A model generated the notes under the pieces. It was not told where the DNA came from, searched no databases, and was given only the letters and a program-made list of their open reading frames with translations. Below, piece after piece: positions 52,035 through 61,498 of a DNA stretch of 64,000 nt. Made by a program: the position numbers and the translations under genes. The DNA comes from Bifidobacterium breve (lineage in GTDB: Bacteria > Actinomycetota > Actinomycetes > Nanopelagicales > Nanopelagicaceae). Location: NCBI GenBank assembly GCA_945883755.1, contig CAMCXX010000003.1:34468-98467 (forward strand). The letters run 5' to 3'. How positions within the stretch are numbered: position 1 is the stretch's first letter; every line of letters starts with the position of its first letter.

Positions 52035-52048
52035 CTTAGTCTACTAAG
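52035..52048. promoter_or_regulatory. 14-bp palindrome over the putative pdxST -10
   Basis: CTTAGTCTACTAAG has perfect 6-bp arms around 2 nt. On the minus strand its centre reads TAGACT, a TANNNT -10 candidate about 36 nt before the pdxS ATG. A repressor bound here would block initiation, so it is a good operator candidate. A short G/C-rich run lies where the spacer to a -35 would be. Confidence 0.45.
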
Positions 52049-52080
52049 AAAAGGGGGGCTGCTCATTTCCTAAATTCCAA

Positions 52081-53091
52081 TTATTTCGCGGGGTAACCAA
52101 ATTCAACGGGGGATCCACTCAAGAAAACCCATGTTTTACCAGGCGTGAGATTCATATCATCTCCGTTCGCATCAAACCAGCGAGTAAAAGTATCTTCAGC
52201 CTCCCGTTGCCAATTGATTGCAACTACCTTGCCATCTCTAAGGAGATAGCCAGACCCGCTTCCGGTAGTGACAGATAGAGGTGTAATGCCACCAAATTTA
52301 TCTCCGTAGATCGATGGCTCGATCTTTACATTTTGAATAATCGCATTATCAATCATTAACTGTTGATTTGTTGAGTCGAGATTTACTTCATTATCAAAGT
52401 AAATTCCCCACTTATTGAGATCGCTATTCCATCTCACCTCATAGGTTGCATTAGGCCAACTGATCTTTGCCCATTCTAAATCTTGTGCACTCTTTGATAA
52501 ATCGCCAAAGCTCCATGGTGAAGCGGTTAAAGTTACTAGCTCCATTTTGTACCGCTCCTGTGCCTGCTTCAGAAGTAAAGATGGATATAAAATCATGTTG
52601 ACTGGTGAGTTTCGTTGCTTATCTCGATCAAAGATTGATGGTGGATTTCGCTCTGCTGACAATATATTTAAATTTGCTGCCGATAAAACCGGACGCATCT
52701 TTGTTTGGGATCCGCTGTATGCAAAGGCAATTCTGCCAAAGGGAGCCAATATGTCGATATCTGAAATTCTCGCTGATCTGATTGGACCGATAACATCAGG
52801 TAAGGTTGAAGAGTAGATCGCAAGTAATCGGGTTAATCCAGCTTCGACCTGTTCTACATAAACCAAATCTGCCTGCTTTAATCCAATTTGCGGATGAGCC
52901 TCCTTCGTGTCATCTATCTTCACCGCCAAGAGGAGTTGATTTGTTCCCTCCTGCCCGGTTAGATAATTAATCTCCTTTGGAGTTTGATCTAGTAACTCAA
53001 TCTCTATCTCTGGCCAAATAAGTTGAACTGCAACAGCTGCAATAACGCTGAGTGAAATAATTAAGGCAATGGATTGGAAAAACCTTTTCAA
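52081..53091 (-). CDS. DUF3048 (YerB-like) exported protein
   Basis: A 336-residue protein with an N-terminal membrane anchor or signal (about 6-27), then the DUF3048 fold: VKIDDTKEAHPQIGLKQADLVYVEQVEAGLTR and GPIRSARISD near residues 55-110. The C-terminal domain includes GSGSGYLLRDGKVV. The YerB family is of unknown function and probably faces the cell envelope. It overlaps the LemA-like gene by 4 nt. Confidence 0.85.
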   Translation of the reverse strand: MKRFFQSIALIISLSVIAAVAVQLIWPEIEIELLDQTPKEINYLTGQEGTNQLLLAVKIDDTKEAHPQIGLKQADLVYVEQVEAGLTRLLAIYSSTLPDVIGPIRSARISDIDILAPFGRIAFAYSGSQTKMRPVLSAANLNILSAERNPPSIFDRDKQRNSPVNMILYPSLLLKQAQERYKMELVTLTASPWSFGDLSKSAQDLEWAKISWPNATYEVRWNSDLNKWGIYFDNEVNLDSTNQQLMIDNAIIQNVKIEPSIYGDKFGGITPLSVTTGSGSGYLLRDGKVVAINWQREAEDTFTRWFDANGDDMNLTPGKTWVFLSGSPVEFGYPAK

Positions 53092-53597
53092 AGTACATCA
53101 TCCTCAAAGGCATATCTCACTGGTAACGGTGCTTTGCCAGCTAATCTGAAAATTCTGATTATGATTTTTCGGCGAACATTTCGAGCAGCATTAACCGCCT
53201 CTAAATGGAGGTTGATCGCTAATTTAATTTTGTTTGTAATATCTGACAACTCAATTAATAACTCAGATGGCAACTCTAAACTTTCATCATAAGCAATCTC
53301 TTTTACCATTTTAAGTGATTCCGAGAGCACGCTCTCTGCCTCTGATCTATCGGAAATTACCGCCTCTCGAGCCGCATGGGCAGATGTTGAAATCAAAAAT
53401 GATGTAGCTGGATCTAGACTAGATTCACGCACGATCTCCATTGCAATAGCGGCCCGCTTTTGCAAAAGTGAATCCAAGGTTGCCCAAGAGGTTTCAACTC
53501 GATGATGAAGGCGATCTAATCGGCTAGCGGAGAAGGTTAAGTACCAGCCCACAAATAAAACAATGAGGACGATCAATACTTGAGTTAGATTCATCAA
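53088..53597 (-). CDS. LemA-like membrane-anchored helical protein
   Basis: A 169-residue protein with one N-terminal transmembrane helix (about 4-22) followed by a long helical domain containing RLDRLHHRVETSWATLDSLLQKR, which resembles the start of the LemA helical bundle. It directly follows pimA and overlaps the DUF3048 gene by 4 nt, which suggests a shared envelope role. Function unknown. Confidence 0.75.
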   Translation of the reverse strand: MMNLTQVLIVLIVLFVGWYLTFSASRLDRLHHRVETSWATLDSLLQKRAAIAMEIVRESSLDPATSFLISTSAHAAREAVISDRSEAESVLSESLKMVKEIAYDESLELPSELLIELSDITNKIKLAINLHLEAVNAARNVRRKIIIRIFRLAGKAPLPVRYAFEDDVL

Positions 53598-54758
53598 CTA
53601 TCTCCTATTCCAGAATCGACTATCTGAAATTAGCCCCACTTTATTATTCCCAGCCATCGCCATCTCATAAACTGACAAGATTTGATCAGCAACAACCTGC
53701 CAATCATATTTCTGAGAGCTAAGCTTTCCTTTACTGCTTAAACTTTGTTGAAGCTCTTCATCACGCAGCAATCCAATTAACACCTTAGCAAGATCGGCAC
53801 TATCTCCATTTTTGAAGAGTAAGCCAGCTTCGCCATTGTCTAGTACCGCCTTAAACGCAGAAATATCACTGCCAACAACTGGTGTGCCAGCAGATAAAGC
53901 TTCAGTGAGAATGATTCCAAATGATTCCCCGCCAGTATTTGGCGCTACATAGATATTAATGGATTTCAAAAAAGAGGCCTTCTCTTGCTCTGAAAGAAAT
54001 CCTAAAAAGACAATTCGATTGCGCAAGCCGATATCTAACTTTTTGATTAACTCATCGCCATCGCCAGGTCCGGCAACGAGTAATCTGACATCAGGAACAA
54101 ATCTTGCAATAATTGGCAATGCATCTAGCAGAATTTGTAGACCTTTTCGTGACTCCTCAAATCTGCCAATAAACCCCAAAGTATGGGGGTTTCGCCAATG
54201 AATAGTTGGTTGTGCCGATGAGTATTGCGAGCTTTCAATACCGTTGGGAATTACAACCGCATCAGTATCAAAGTGATCTTTTAATGTTTGTCGCGCACTT
54301 TCACTGACTGCAATTCGCGCGGTTAACTTCTCAACGATCGGTTCAAGAATTGGTCCAATTGCATATATTGCCTTCTGCTTTGGTGATGAGACATGAAATG
54401 TTCCGACCATCGGACCGGTAGCTGCTGAACAAGCCAATAATGAAAGTGAAGGAATAGCTGGTTCATGAAGATGTAGCAGATCAAAATCTCCCTGAGTGAT
54501 CCACTGTTTAACCCGCGAGCTAGCGATTGGACCAAACAAAACGCGAGCAACTGAACCATTCACTGGAATCGATATTGGCTTACCTGCATTAACCAACCAA
54601 CTCTCATTTACCCGCTCCTCATCAGAAACCGGAGCAAAGACTGAAACCTGGTGTCCTTCATCCTGTAAATGTTTTGTAAGTTCACGGATATGAGTTTGCA
54701 CGCCACCCGGAGAATCCCAACCATAAGGACATACCATTCCAATTTTAAGTTTTTTCAT
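53598..54758 (-). CDS. pimA: GT4 glycosyltransferase, probable phosphatidylinositol mannosyltransferase PimA
   Basis: PimA adds the first mannose to phosphatidylinositol on the inner membrane face. The 386-residue GT4 protein has the N-terminal CPYGWDSPGGVQTHIREL motif typical of PimA and the C-terminal GGESFGIILTEALSAG (E-x7-E) donor site. The frame extends 11 residues upstream, but ATG 54758 matches the family start and gives a 14-nt overlap with the acyltransferase gene. Order pgsA-acyltransferase-pimA supports the assignment. Confidence 0.9.
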   Translation of the reverse strand: MKKLKIGMVCPYGWDSPGGVQTHIRELTKHLQDEGHQVSVFAPVSDEERVNESWLVNAGKPISIPVNGSVARVLFGPIASSRVKQWITQGDFDLLHLHEPAIPSLSLLACSAATGPMVGTFHVSSPKQKAIYAIGPILEPIVEKLTARIAVSESARQTLKDHFDTDAVVIPNGIESSQYSSAQPTIHWRNPHTLGFIGRFEESRKGLQILLDALPIIARFVPDVRLLVAGPGDGDELIKKLDIGLRNRIVFLGFLSEQEKASFLKSINIYVAPNTGGESFGIILTEALSAGTPVVGSDISAFKAVLDNGEAGLLFKNGDSADLAKVLIGLLRDEELQQSLSSKGKLSSQKYDWQVVADQILSVYEMAMAGNNKVGLISDSRFWNRR

Positions 54759-55605
54759 CAGTCCATATCCGTTGCAACATGTGCCAATCAACTGGTGAGG
54801 ATTTTATTCCAGCGGCAAAATTATTTGCCATAAGTTGGGTTAATTTCTCGACCCGCTCCTCCACTGTTCCTTCGGTAGGTATTGGTCCAATACTTTTAAA
54901 CTCTATATTTATTCCTGATTCAGAGTAAGTTATAAATGCGGATATAAAAGCGGAGTTAGAATCGAGAATTAATCTAGCTGGTCCAGATGGCATTTTCGCA
55001 ACACCACCAAAGAAATCAACTGAAAGACCATTTTTTGATAGATCCCGGTCGGCGACTAGAGCCACTAATTTTCCAGATCGCAAACGATCCAGCAAGATTG
55101 GCATTACCTTCTCTTCTGTGTGTAAAACTTCAATTCCAATTGATTGGCGATAATCTAAAAACTTTAAGAAGATCTGTTCCGGCTTTAACTTTTCAGCCAC
55201 GGTCGTGAGATTTATACCGGTTGAACAAAAGTAAGCGGCAGCATGGTCCCAGTTTCCTGCATGTGGTAGAACCACCAAACATCCTTGTTTGCTAGCAATC
55301 GGATCTCGCAATAACTCCTCATTAACAACTGTAGTAGTTGAAATGATCCGCTCTTTACTCCATGTATTTAATCTAAATGTATCTATCCAATAACGAAGAT
55401 ATGAGCGCATGCCCGCCTTTGTTAAGTTTGCTAGATCTACCTCACTAATTGAGGGTTGAACTCGAGCATAATTGGATCGTAACCTTTTTACCCCTTTGCC
55501 ATTTTTCTGATATAGGTAATCAGCGATTTTATTTGCTAACCGATAAGCTAATTTCTCCGGCATAACACCAATCAGGCGCCATGCTAAAAGGTAAGCGATA
55601 TACAT
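54745..55605 (-). CDS. Phosphatidylinositol mannoside acyltransferase (LpxL/HtrB fold)
   Basis: This 286-residue acyltransferase probably acylates the mannose of PIM1, like mycobacterial PatA (Rv2611c). The catalytic H-x4-D motif reads HAGNWD near residue 116, and the downstream ADRDLSKNGLSVDFFGG segment is typical of the family. It has an N-terminal membrane-associated stretch. It sits between pgsA and pimA exactly as in mycobacteria. Confidence 0.92.
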   Translation of the reverse strand: MYIAYLLAWRLIGVMPEKLAYRLANKIADYLYQKNGKGVKRLRSNYARVQPSISEVDLANLTKAGMRSYLRYWIDTFRLNTWSKERIISTTTVVNEELLRDPIASKQGCLVVLPHAGNWDHAAAYFCSTGINLTTVAEKLKPEQIFLKFLDYRQSIGIEVLHTEEKVMPILLDRLRSGKLVALVADRDLSKNGLSVDFFGGVAKMPSGPARLILDSNSAFISAFITYSESGINIEFKSIGPIPTEGTVEERVEKLTQLMANNFAAGIKSSPVDWHMLQRIWTDEKT

Positions 55606-55608
55606 GAA

Positions 55609-56205
55609 TTACTTACTCCCCTGATACACAATCCATAATCTTTGAAGAACTGTGATGATAGATATCAGTGTAAAGAGGTAGATACCGATTGAGATGGCTG
55701 AGGCCACGCCTAAACCATACAAACCATAAGCGGTGAGAATAAGTATGGTGCGCTCTGCCCGTTCTGCTAAACCACCCTCGCAAGGAATTTGTAAAGCCTC
55801 AGCCCTTGCCTTGATGTATGAGACTAGAAAACTTGAAACGATTGCGGTAATGAAAACAAAACGTAAATTATTCTCATCGGCAGCAATGTAAATCAACCCA
55901 CCCAACAAAATTGCACTATCGCTAATCCGATCTAGGGTTGAGTCTAGGAGTGCTCCCCATTTACTCACACCTCTTTTGGAAAGCCGAGCAACTGTTCCAT
56001 CAAAAAGATCAAAGAGAACAAACCCAGCAACAACAAAAACGCCGGTAAAAAACCGACCATTTCCAAAGAAGTACAAGGCTGAGATTGAGGCTCCAACTCC
56101 ACCGATTGTGGATAGCAGATTGGCGGTAACTCCGATTTTTATTAAAAACTTTGCAAATGGTTCAATAATTTTCACGACTGGATCACGAAAACTGCTTTGT
56201 AACAT
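55609..56205 (-). CDS. pgsA: CDP-alcohol phosphatidyltransferase, probable phosphatidylinositol-phosphate synthase
   Basis: An integral membrane enzyme (about 198 residues, six helices) that transfers a phosphatidyl group to inositol phosphate in actinobacteria. The family motif D-G-x2-A-R-x8-G-x3-D-x3-D is complete in DLFDGTVARLSKRG then WGALLDSTLD. The frame is open to 56247, but ATG 56205 is preceded by TACGAT at 7 nt, a likely leaderless promoter, and matches the family start. The neighbouring PIM genes support inositol phosphate over glycerol phosphate as acceptor. Confidence 0.9.
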   Translation of the reverse strand: MLQSSFRDPVVKIIEPFAKFLIKIGVTANLLSTIGGVGASISALYFFGNGRFFTGVFVVAGFVLFDLFDGTVARLSKRGVSKWGALLDSTLDRISDSAILLGGLIYIAADENNLRFVFITAIVSSFLVSYIKARAEALQIPCEGGLAERAERTILILTAYGLYGLGVASAISIGIYLFTLISIITVLQRLWIVYQGSK

Positions 56206-56212
56206 AAATACC

Positions 56213-56218
56213 ATCGTA
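56213..56218 (-). promoter_or_regulatory. -10 box (TACGAT) for the pgsA-patA-pimA unit
   Basis: On the minus strand TACGAT is followed by 7 nt and ATG 56205. It overlaps by two bases the oppositely directed TAGGCT box of the unknown gene, so the two promoters may exclude each other. Confidence 0.45.
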
Positions 56219-56222
56219 GGCT
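56217..56222 (+). promoter_or_regulatory. -10 box (TAGGCT) for the unknown plus-strand gene
   Basis: TAGGCT lies 5 nt before an in-frame GTG (56228) and 8 nt before ATG 56231. Either would give a leaderless or nearly leaderless message. Confidence 0.35.
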
Positions 56223-56230
56223 TAGGGGTG

Positions 56231-56815
56231 ATGACAAGCCTAATCAACGCACGCTACCTCTTAGGTGAACACCCCTTAAAGGCAGAGATCGCTGAGTTAT
56301 TGGCGCTGGTGCCATCGGATACCTATCCAGATACACAAGCACAATTGCTGGTGTTAATTGCTAGCGCTAAAGATGGAATTCCTTCAACTTTGGTTGATGA
56401 ATGGCCGCAATTTCGAGAGAAATATATTCCTGCGCTGATCCTTATCTTAGATTTTGAAAGTGGCGAGGTTGATTTTGAGGATATGTGTGCCATCGTAGGA
56501 AAGATGTTAGAGCCAGTGGTTGCACCCTTTCTAGTTTTGCACGCCGAAAATGGTGACCCGACCGCCCTTATCAACTTAGAAAATCTCAAAGTAATTAATT
56601 ACTCAGATGACAAAGTTATTGAGCAAGATAGCGATCCGGAACACCATGATCTGGTCAAGGAGTTTGTTGTTGAGTTAACACAATCTCTACAAGAGGGTGG
56701 TTGGGAGCAGTTTGTTCAAGCTTTGATTGTGCCAGCCATTCCATTTATGTTCAGCAATATGTTGGGCTTAAAAGAAGCCAAAAAATTCTTAGACTTGATT
56801 CCAAGCAGCAGCTAA
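56231..56815 (+). CDS. Unrecognised acidic protein inserted in the PIM locus
   Basis: A 194-residue protein I cannot assign to any family. It is acidic and mostly helical by appearance, with hydrophobic stretches (for example near 150-165) that are too short or too mixed for clear membrane helices. It has no cysteine-rich site or nucleotide-binding motif. It lies on the strand opposite to the PIM operon, between HIT and pgsA, and its last 27 nt overlap the 3' end of the HIT gene. The start could also be GTG 56228. Normal codon use and a continuous frame favour a real gene. Confidence 0.75.
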   Translation: MTSLINARYLLGEHPLKAEIAELLALVPSDTYPDTQAQLLVLIASAKDGIPSTLVDEWPQFREKYIPALILILDFESGEVDFEDMCAIVGKMLEPVVAPFLVLHAENGDPTALINLENLKVINYSDDKVIEQDSDPEHHDLVKEFVVELTQSLQEGGWEQFVQALIVPAIPFMFSNMLGLKEAKKFLDLIPSSS

Positions 56816-57331
56816 TTGAGCTCTGGATTCACTCAATAACTGTGGAATAACCTTTGTTTTTCCAATTATCGGCATAAAGTTTGCATCTCCGGCCCATCTA
56901 GGAACTAGATGCTGATGAATATGTCCAGCTATACCGGCTCCGGATACCGCTCCTTGATTTATTCCGATATTAAATCCAAGTGCATTTGAGACCTTTCGAA
57001 CTACTAGCATTGCGTGAGCGGTTAAGGCAGTTATCTCATTGCGTTCAGCCTCATCTAAATCTGTTAGATCGGCAACATGGCGATTTGTACAAATCAATAA
57101 ATGTCCGGCGTTGTATGGATACAGATTCATAACCACATACGCCTTTTTCCCCCTGAAAACAATCAGCGCCTCTTCATCACTGAGTTCAATTATTTTGCAA
57201 AACGGACATGGCACATCATTGCCAGGTAATGGTCGGTTCTCCCCGTCGAGATAACTCATGCGATGTGGCGCCCATAATCTTTGCCAAGCATCGGGCATTC
57301 CAGCTCCGCCTTGCATAGGTATCTCACTCAT
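56789..57331 (-). CDS. HIT-family nucleotide hydrolase/phosphorylase
   Basis: A 180-residue histidine-triad protein of the actinobacterial Ap4A phosphorylase/HIT group (like Rv2613c). The HIT motif is HIHQHLVPRW near 145, preceded by GINQGAVSGAG, and CPFC near residue 42 is a probable zinc motif. It directly follows thrS without a gap, and would precede pgsA as in mycobacteria if the unknown gene were not between them. Confidence 0.92.
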   Translation of the reverse strand: MSEIPMQGGAGMPDAWQRLWAPHRMSYLDGENRPLPGNDVPCPFCKIIELSDEEALIVFRGKKAYVVMNLYPYNAGHLLICTNRHVADLTDLDEAERNEITALTAHAMLVVRKVSNALGFNIGINQGAVSGAGIAGHIHQHLVPRWAGDANFMPIIGKTKVIPQLLSESRAQLAAAWNQV

Positions 57332-59326
57332 TTAAATTTGAGTTTTACTCTTTATATTATTAAGTACTTCAGTTATAGCAGACTCAATATCAATTCCATT
57401 TTTCTGATCACCATTTCGATATCTAAAGGAAACAGTTCCGTTGTTCTGATCCTCTTCCCCAATGATCATCATGTATGGAATCTTCTCTAATTGCGCATTT
57501 CTAATCTTCTTTTGCATGCGATCAGCAGATGAATCTATCTCTGCACGGATGCCAGCAGCTCTAAACCGTTTAATTATCTCTGCAAGATAAGGTTCAAATG
57601 CCTCAGCAACTGGTATGCCCCTTACTTGAACTGGTGCCAACCATGCCGGAAATGCACCGGCATAATGCTCTGTCAAAACTCCAAAAAATCTTTCAATTGA
57701 TCCAAATAGTGCCCGGTGAATCATTACCGGTTGTTGTTTTGTGCCATCGGCCGCTGCATACTCCAAATCAAATCTTTGTGGTAATTGAAAATCCACTTGA
57801 ATCGTTGACATCTGCCATGTGCGACCAATTGCATCTCGTGCTTGAACCGAAATTTTAGGACCATAGAATGCAGCTCCACCTGGATCAAGAATTAACTCGA
57901 GATTTTGCTTAACCGCAGCTTGTCGCAGCGCCTCAGTTGCATCCTGCCAATCAGCCTCCTCGCCAACTGATTTCTCAGGATTTCGCGTTGAAATTTCTAA
58001 ATAGAAATCAACTAACCCATAATCTCGAAGCAGATTTAATACAAAGGTAAGAAGTGAATCCAACTCAGTTGCCATCTGATCTTTAGTACAGTAAATATGC
58101 GCATCATCTTGGGTGAAACCACGAGCCCTAGTTATGCCGTGTACGACTCCAGATTTCTCGTAACGATAAACAGTGCCAAACTCAAATAATCTAAGGGGAA
58201 GATCTCGATAAGACTTTGCCGATGATTTGTAAATTAAGTTATGGAATGGGCAGTTCATCGGTTTCATATAATATTTTTGGCCAGCTTTTTTGATGGTTCC
58301 ATCTGCATGAAGCTCTTCATCCATCACCATTGGTGGATACATTCCATCGGCATACCACTGCAAATGTCCGGAGGTTTCAAAGAGTGCTGCTTTAGTTAAA
58401 TGTGGTGAGTAAACAAATTGGTAATCCTCTTCTTCATGGCGTTGTCTTGAATAATCCTCCATCGCCCTTCTAACAATTCCACCCTTGGGATGAAAAACAG
58501 CGAGCCCAGATCCAATCTCTTCTGGAAATGAGAATAGATCTAACTCTGCTCCTAATTTTCGGTGATCTCGTTTTTCAGCTTCGGCAAGTAAAAATAAGTA
58601 ATCATCTAACTCTTTTGATGTTGGCCAGGCGGTTCCATAAACTCTTTGCAGCATCGGATTTTTTTCTGAACCTCGCCAGTAAGCGCCAGCTGCTCGCATT
58701 AATTTAAATGATGGAATATGTTTTGTAGAAGGTAGATGAGGACCACGACATAGATCACTCCAAACTGGATTGCCATCCCGACCTAAATTGTCATAAATAC
58801 TTAGCTCGCCCTTGCCAACCTCGACCGCAGATTCATCCTGCAGTTCGGCTGACTTCAAACCAATTAACTCGCACTTGTAAGGTTCATTTTTTAATTCAAT
58901 AAGCGCTTCTTCCTCAGTTACCACTCTACGTTTAAACCTTTGGCCAGCTTTAATGATCTTTCTCATCGCAGTTTCGAGTTTTTCTAAATCAGATGGCGTA
59001 AATGGTGCGGCTGGATCAAAGTCGTAGTAAAAACCATCTCGAATTGGGGGGCCAATTCCTAATTTAGTTTCAGGGAAAACCTCTTGTACCGCCTGTGCTA
59101 AGACATGTGCTGTTGAATGGCGCAGCACATTCAAGCCATCGGGAGAGTTGATACTCACCGATTCAATTACATCGCCTTCCTTCAAATCACTCCATAAATC
59201 TCGCAGTTCACCATTAATTCGGCAAACAACAACATCGGTATCGGAGGAGAATAAATTACTTGGTCTTTGATCACTCTCAATTGATTGTGCTTTGCCATTT
59301 ATGCTTACTTTGATTGGCGCAGACAT
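57332..59326 (-). CDS. thrS: Threonyl-tRNA synthetase
   Basis: A full-length 664-residue class II synthetase. It has an N-terminal TGS domain, an editing domain with [11 protein letters not shown], motif 1, the zinc-binding [10 protein letters not shown], motif 2 ([17 protein letters not shown]), motif 3 and the C-terminal anticodon domain. TAACCT 6 nt before the ATG suggests a leaderless message. No T-box is visible. Confidence 0.98.
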   Translation of the reverse strand: MSAPIKVSINGKAQSIESDQRPSNLFSSDTDVVVCRINGELRDLWSDLKEGDVIESVSINSPDGLNVLRHSTAHVLAQAVQEVFPETKLGIGPPIRDGFYYDFDPAAPFTPSDLEKLETAMRKIIKAGQRFKRRVVTEEEALIELKNEPYKCELIGLKSAELQDESAVEVGKGELSIYDNLGRDGNPVWSDLCRGPHLPSTKHIPSFKLMRAAGAYWRGSEKNPMLQRVYGTAWPTSKELDDYLFLLAEAEKRDHRKLGAELDLFSFPEEIGSGLAVFHPKGGIVRRAMEDYSRQRHEEEDYQFVYSPHLTKAALFETSGHLQWYADGMYPPMVMDEELHADGTIKKAGQKYYMKPMNCPFHNLIYKSSAKSYRDLPLRLFEFGTVYRYEKSGVVHGITRARGFTQDDAHIYCTKDQMATELDSLLTFVLNLLRDYGLVDFYLEISTRNPEKSVGEEADWQDATEALRQAAVKQNLELILDPGGAAFYGPKISVQARDAIGRTWQMSTIQVDFQLPQRFDLEYAAADGTKQQPVMIHRALFGSIERFFGVLTEHYAGAFPAWLAPVQVRGIPVAEAFEPYLAEIIKRFRAAGIRAEIDSSADRMQKKIRNAQLEKIPYMMIIGEEDQNNGTVSFRYRNGDQKNGIDIESAITEVLNNIKSKTQI

Positions 59327-59332
59327 TGGACT

Positions 59333-59338
59333 AGGTTA
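59333..59338 (-). promoter_or_regulatory. -10 box (TAACCT) for thrS
   Basis: On the minus strand TAACCT, six nucleotides and the thrS ATG follow one another directly. There is no Shine-Dalgarno. Confidence 0.5.
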
Positions 59339-59374
59339 TCAAAATCAACCAGCCATAGCGGTTATTTGCTCGCT

Positions 59375-59668
59375 TTACCGGAAGTATGCGTACCAAATAA
59401 GCAGAATTACTAAAATTGCCGCAAAGAAAATAGCTAAATAAATGTAAGTACGCTTCCCATTAGATTTTGCCTTATGAGCAGCCTGTGTTGCGCTCTTCTT
59501 CGCACGTTCTAGCAACATTGCCGCCCAAGCAAACTCAGTCGCTAAAATTCCTAAACCTGCAAAAATTATCAACCAACCCGGCCCTGGTGTAACCAAAAAA
59601 ACTACACCAATTACAGTGAGCACACCACCTACTGCTCCTACAGCTACTCGCTTTAGGATGGTTTTCAT
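59375..59668 (-). CDS. PGPGW-type small transmembrane protein
   Basis: A 97-residue protein with three hydrophobic segments (about 8-27, 31-50 and 75-95). The TPGPGW motif after the first helix is the mark of a family of small actinobacterial membrane proteins (TIGR02611/PGPGW) of unknown function. It overlaps pabC by 4 nt. Confidence 0.85.
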   Translation of the reverse strand: MKTILKRVAVGAVGGVLTVIGVVFLVTPGPGWLIIFAGLGILATEFAWAAMLLERAKKSATQAAHKAKSNGKRTYIYLAIFFAAILVILLIWYAYFR

Positions 59669-60435
59669 GGGTTTATATTAGCCAATATTTTTGATTCAAA
59701 TGCCTCTAACAATGCTGATCCTTCATCATTATCAGGAATCAATCTCTGATCAATTTTATTAACCCGCTGAAGCAATCTAATTGATGAACTGAGATATACC
59801 GCTTTTGCTTGGAGTAAATCCTCATAGGAAAAAACACTCTCCTTTATGCCAAACCAGGTGATTAACAACTCTCGCGTTATACCCGGTAAGCAGCCAGTTG
59901 AAAGAGGTGGCGTTACCCATCCGTTATCAGTTAGCAAAACAAGGTTGGCTAGACCAGTTTCAACGACCTCATCTCGCTGGTTGATGAAAATGGCGTCATC
60001 AAAACCAGAACTCTCTGCGTATCTAAGCGCCGTAATTGAATCAATGTATGAGAGAGATTTAATACCAGCAATTAGAGAATCACTGTTCTTGATATATGGA
60101 AACCTGGTTAATGTGGCAGTTTCAGAAATCTCGGCAACTGGTTGCAGGGTGAGAAACCATCCACCATCACCTAGGCAAATAACACGTAATCTATTTCTGC
60201 CGATCTCATCAATTAGAATTTTAGATATGGCCAGCTCAACATCAATCTTTGCTGGTGTGCTTATCAGTACCTTTGCCGCAGATTTTTGAATTCTCGCAAA
60301 GTGGCGGTCCCAGGCGATGACATTTTGATCAATAGTAAGAATTGTTTCAAATACTCCATCACCACGAAGGAGTGAGCTGTCGATAGGTAGTGGATTGGCA
60401 CTCTCAGAGACCGCTCCATTGAAAAAGGTTTTCAT
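59665..60435 (-). CDS. pabC: Aminodeoxychorismate lyase-like class IV aminotransferase
   Basis: A 256-residue PLP enzyme of the PabC/branched-chain aminotransferase fold. It shows RGDGVFET at the N-terminus and LVLLTDNGWVTPPLSTGCLPGITRELL with the PLP-phosphate loop. It is assigned as PabC, releasing pyruvate to give p-aminobenzoate, because pabB is immediately upstream with a 1-nt overlap. A D-amino-acid aminotransferase role cannot be fully excluded. Confidence 0.88.
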   Translation of the reverse strand: MKTFFNGAVSESANPLPIDSSLLRGDGVFETILTIDQNVIAWDRHFARIQKSAAKVLISTPAKIDVELAISKILIDEIGRNRLRVICLGDGGWFLTLQPVAEISETATLTRFPYIKNSDSLIAGIKSLSYIDSITALRYAESSGFDDAIFINQRDEVVETGLANLVLLTDNGWVTPPLSTGCLPGITRELLITWFGIKESVFSYEDLLQAKAVYLSSSIRLLQRVNKIDQRLIPDNDEGSALLEAFESKILANINP

Positions 60436-61418
60436 TATTTACTAGCTCCAGCGATACTGATCAATCGCTTCGCCTTTAGCTCCGTCTCATCCCACTCTTG
60501 CCTAGCATCACTCTGCCAGGTTATTCCAGCTCCAGTACCAAAATGTATTTTGCCATCACCGTAACTCCAAAATATTCGAATACCAACCGACATTAATGCC
60601 TGATCATCCTGGCTCCAGCCAATAACCCCGCAGTAAGGACCGCGATTGATACCTTCAATCTCTCTTATGCTCTTCAGTGCCGAACTCTTTGGGGCACCAC
60701 TTATTGAACCGGCCGGTGTTAAAGCGGCCAATATCTGCGACCACTTGGTATTTTCTCGCAACCGCCCTACAACATCAGAGACTAGATGATAGAGACCAGG
60801 ATGTTTCTCCGTCGCTAATAATCTAGGCACATCAACTGTGCCAGGCTTACAAATCTGACCAAAATCATTTCGCATTAAATCAACGATCATCACATTCTCT
60901 GAAAAATCCTTTTCCATAAATACTTCCGTATTTGAGGTTCCTTTAATTGGTGAGCATTTAATCAGGTTACCTTCTCTGCGAAAGAAGAGTTCTGGTGAAG
61001 CAGAGGCAATCTCTATACCTGGTAATCTCAAATAAGCAGCGTATGGAGATGGATTCTCCTGCAGAATTAGATTTGCCAACCCCAACAATGATTGGTCGCA
61101 ACTGTTACTTAAAGTTCGACAGAGGTTTACCTGATACACATCCCCCGCAGCAATTAACTCCTTAACTTTTTCAACATTACCTTCATACTCAATTTGATCT
61201 TGAGAGGAGATCCAATCTGTTTGTAATCTTTCCCAAATCGCAAATGGTGGTGGCGCCGATTCAACCTTTTTAAATCTGGCCGCTTGGAAATCGCCTTCAA
61301 AACTCTTTACCGTTACCCAAAAACCTGGTTTATCTAAAGAGCTAGGATCATTGGAGATCTCTACACACTCCGTGGCTAATTGCCCATCCATCCAAAAGAT
61401 TGAATTAGATAGATCCAT
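60435..61418 (-). CDS. pabB: Aminodeoxychorismate synthase component I
   Basis: PabB converts chorismate and ammonia to aminodeoxychorismate for folate. The 327-residue protein is the chorismate-binding domain with little N-terminal extension. Visible are IKCSPIKGTS, VMIVDLMRNDFGQICKPG, and the C-terminal LTPAGSISGAPK and GPYCGVIGW motifs. No pabA glutaminase is next to it, so PabA or TrpG must be elsewhere. Confidence 0.92.
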   Translation of the reverse strand: MDLSNSIFWMDGQLATECVEISNDPSSLDKPGFWVTVKSFEGDFQAARFKKVESAPPPFAIWERLQTDWISSQDQIEYEGNVEKVKELIAAGDVYQVNLCRTLSNSCDQSLLGLANLILQENPSPYAAYLRLPGIEIASASPELFFRREGNLIKCSPIKGTSNTEVFMEKDFSENVMIVDLMRNDFGQICKPGTVDVPRLLATEKHPGLYHLVSDVVGRLRENTKWSQILAALTPAGSISGAPKSSALKSIREIEGINRGPYCGVIGWSQDDQALMSVGIRIFWSYGDGKIHFGTGAGITWQSDARQEWDETELKAKRLISIAGASK

Positions 61419-61424
61419 GTTTGA

Positions 61425-61430
61425 ACGGTA
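61425..61430 (-). promoter_or_regulatory. -10 box (TACCGT) for pabB-pabC
   Basis: On the minus strand TACCGT is followed by TCAAAC and the pabB ATG, the same spacing as at the other leaderless starts. Confidence 0.45.
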
Positions 61431-61498
61431 CCTCTTTGCAGCAAAATTGGCGGATGTGCTAACTGGATAGGGATACGATAGATTTCACCCCTCAGTAT

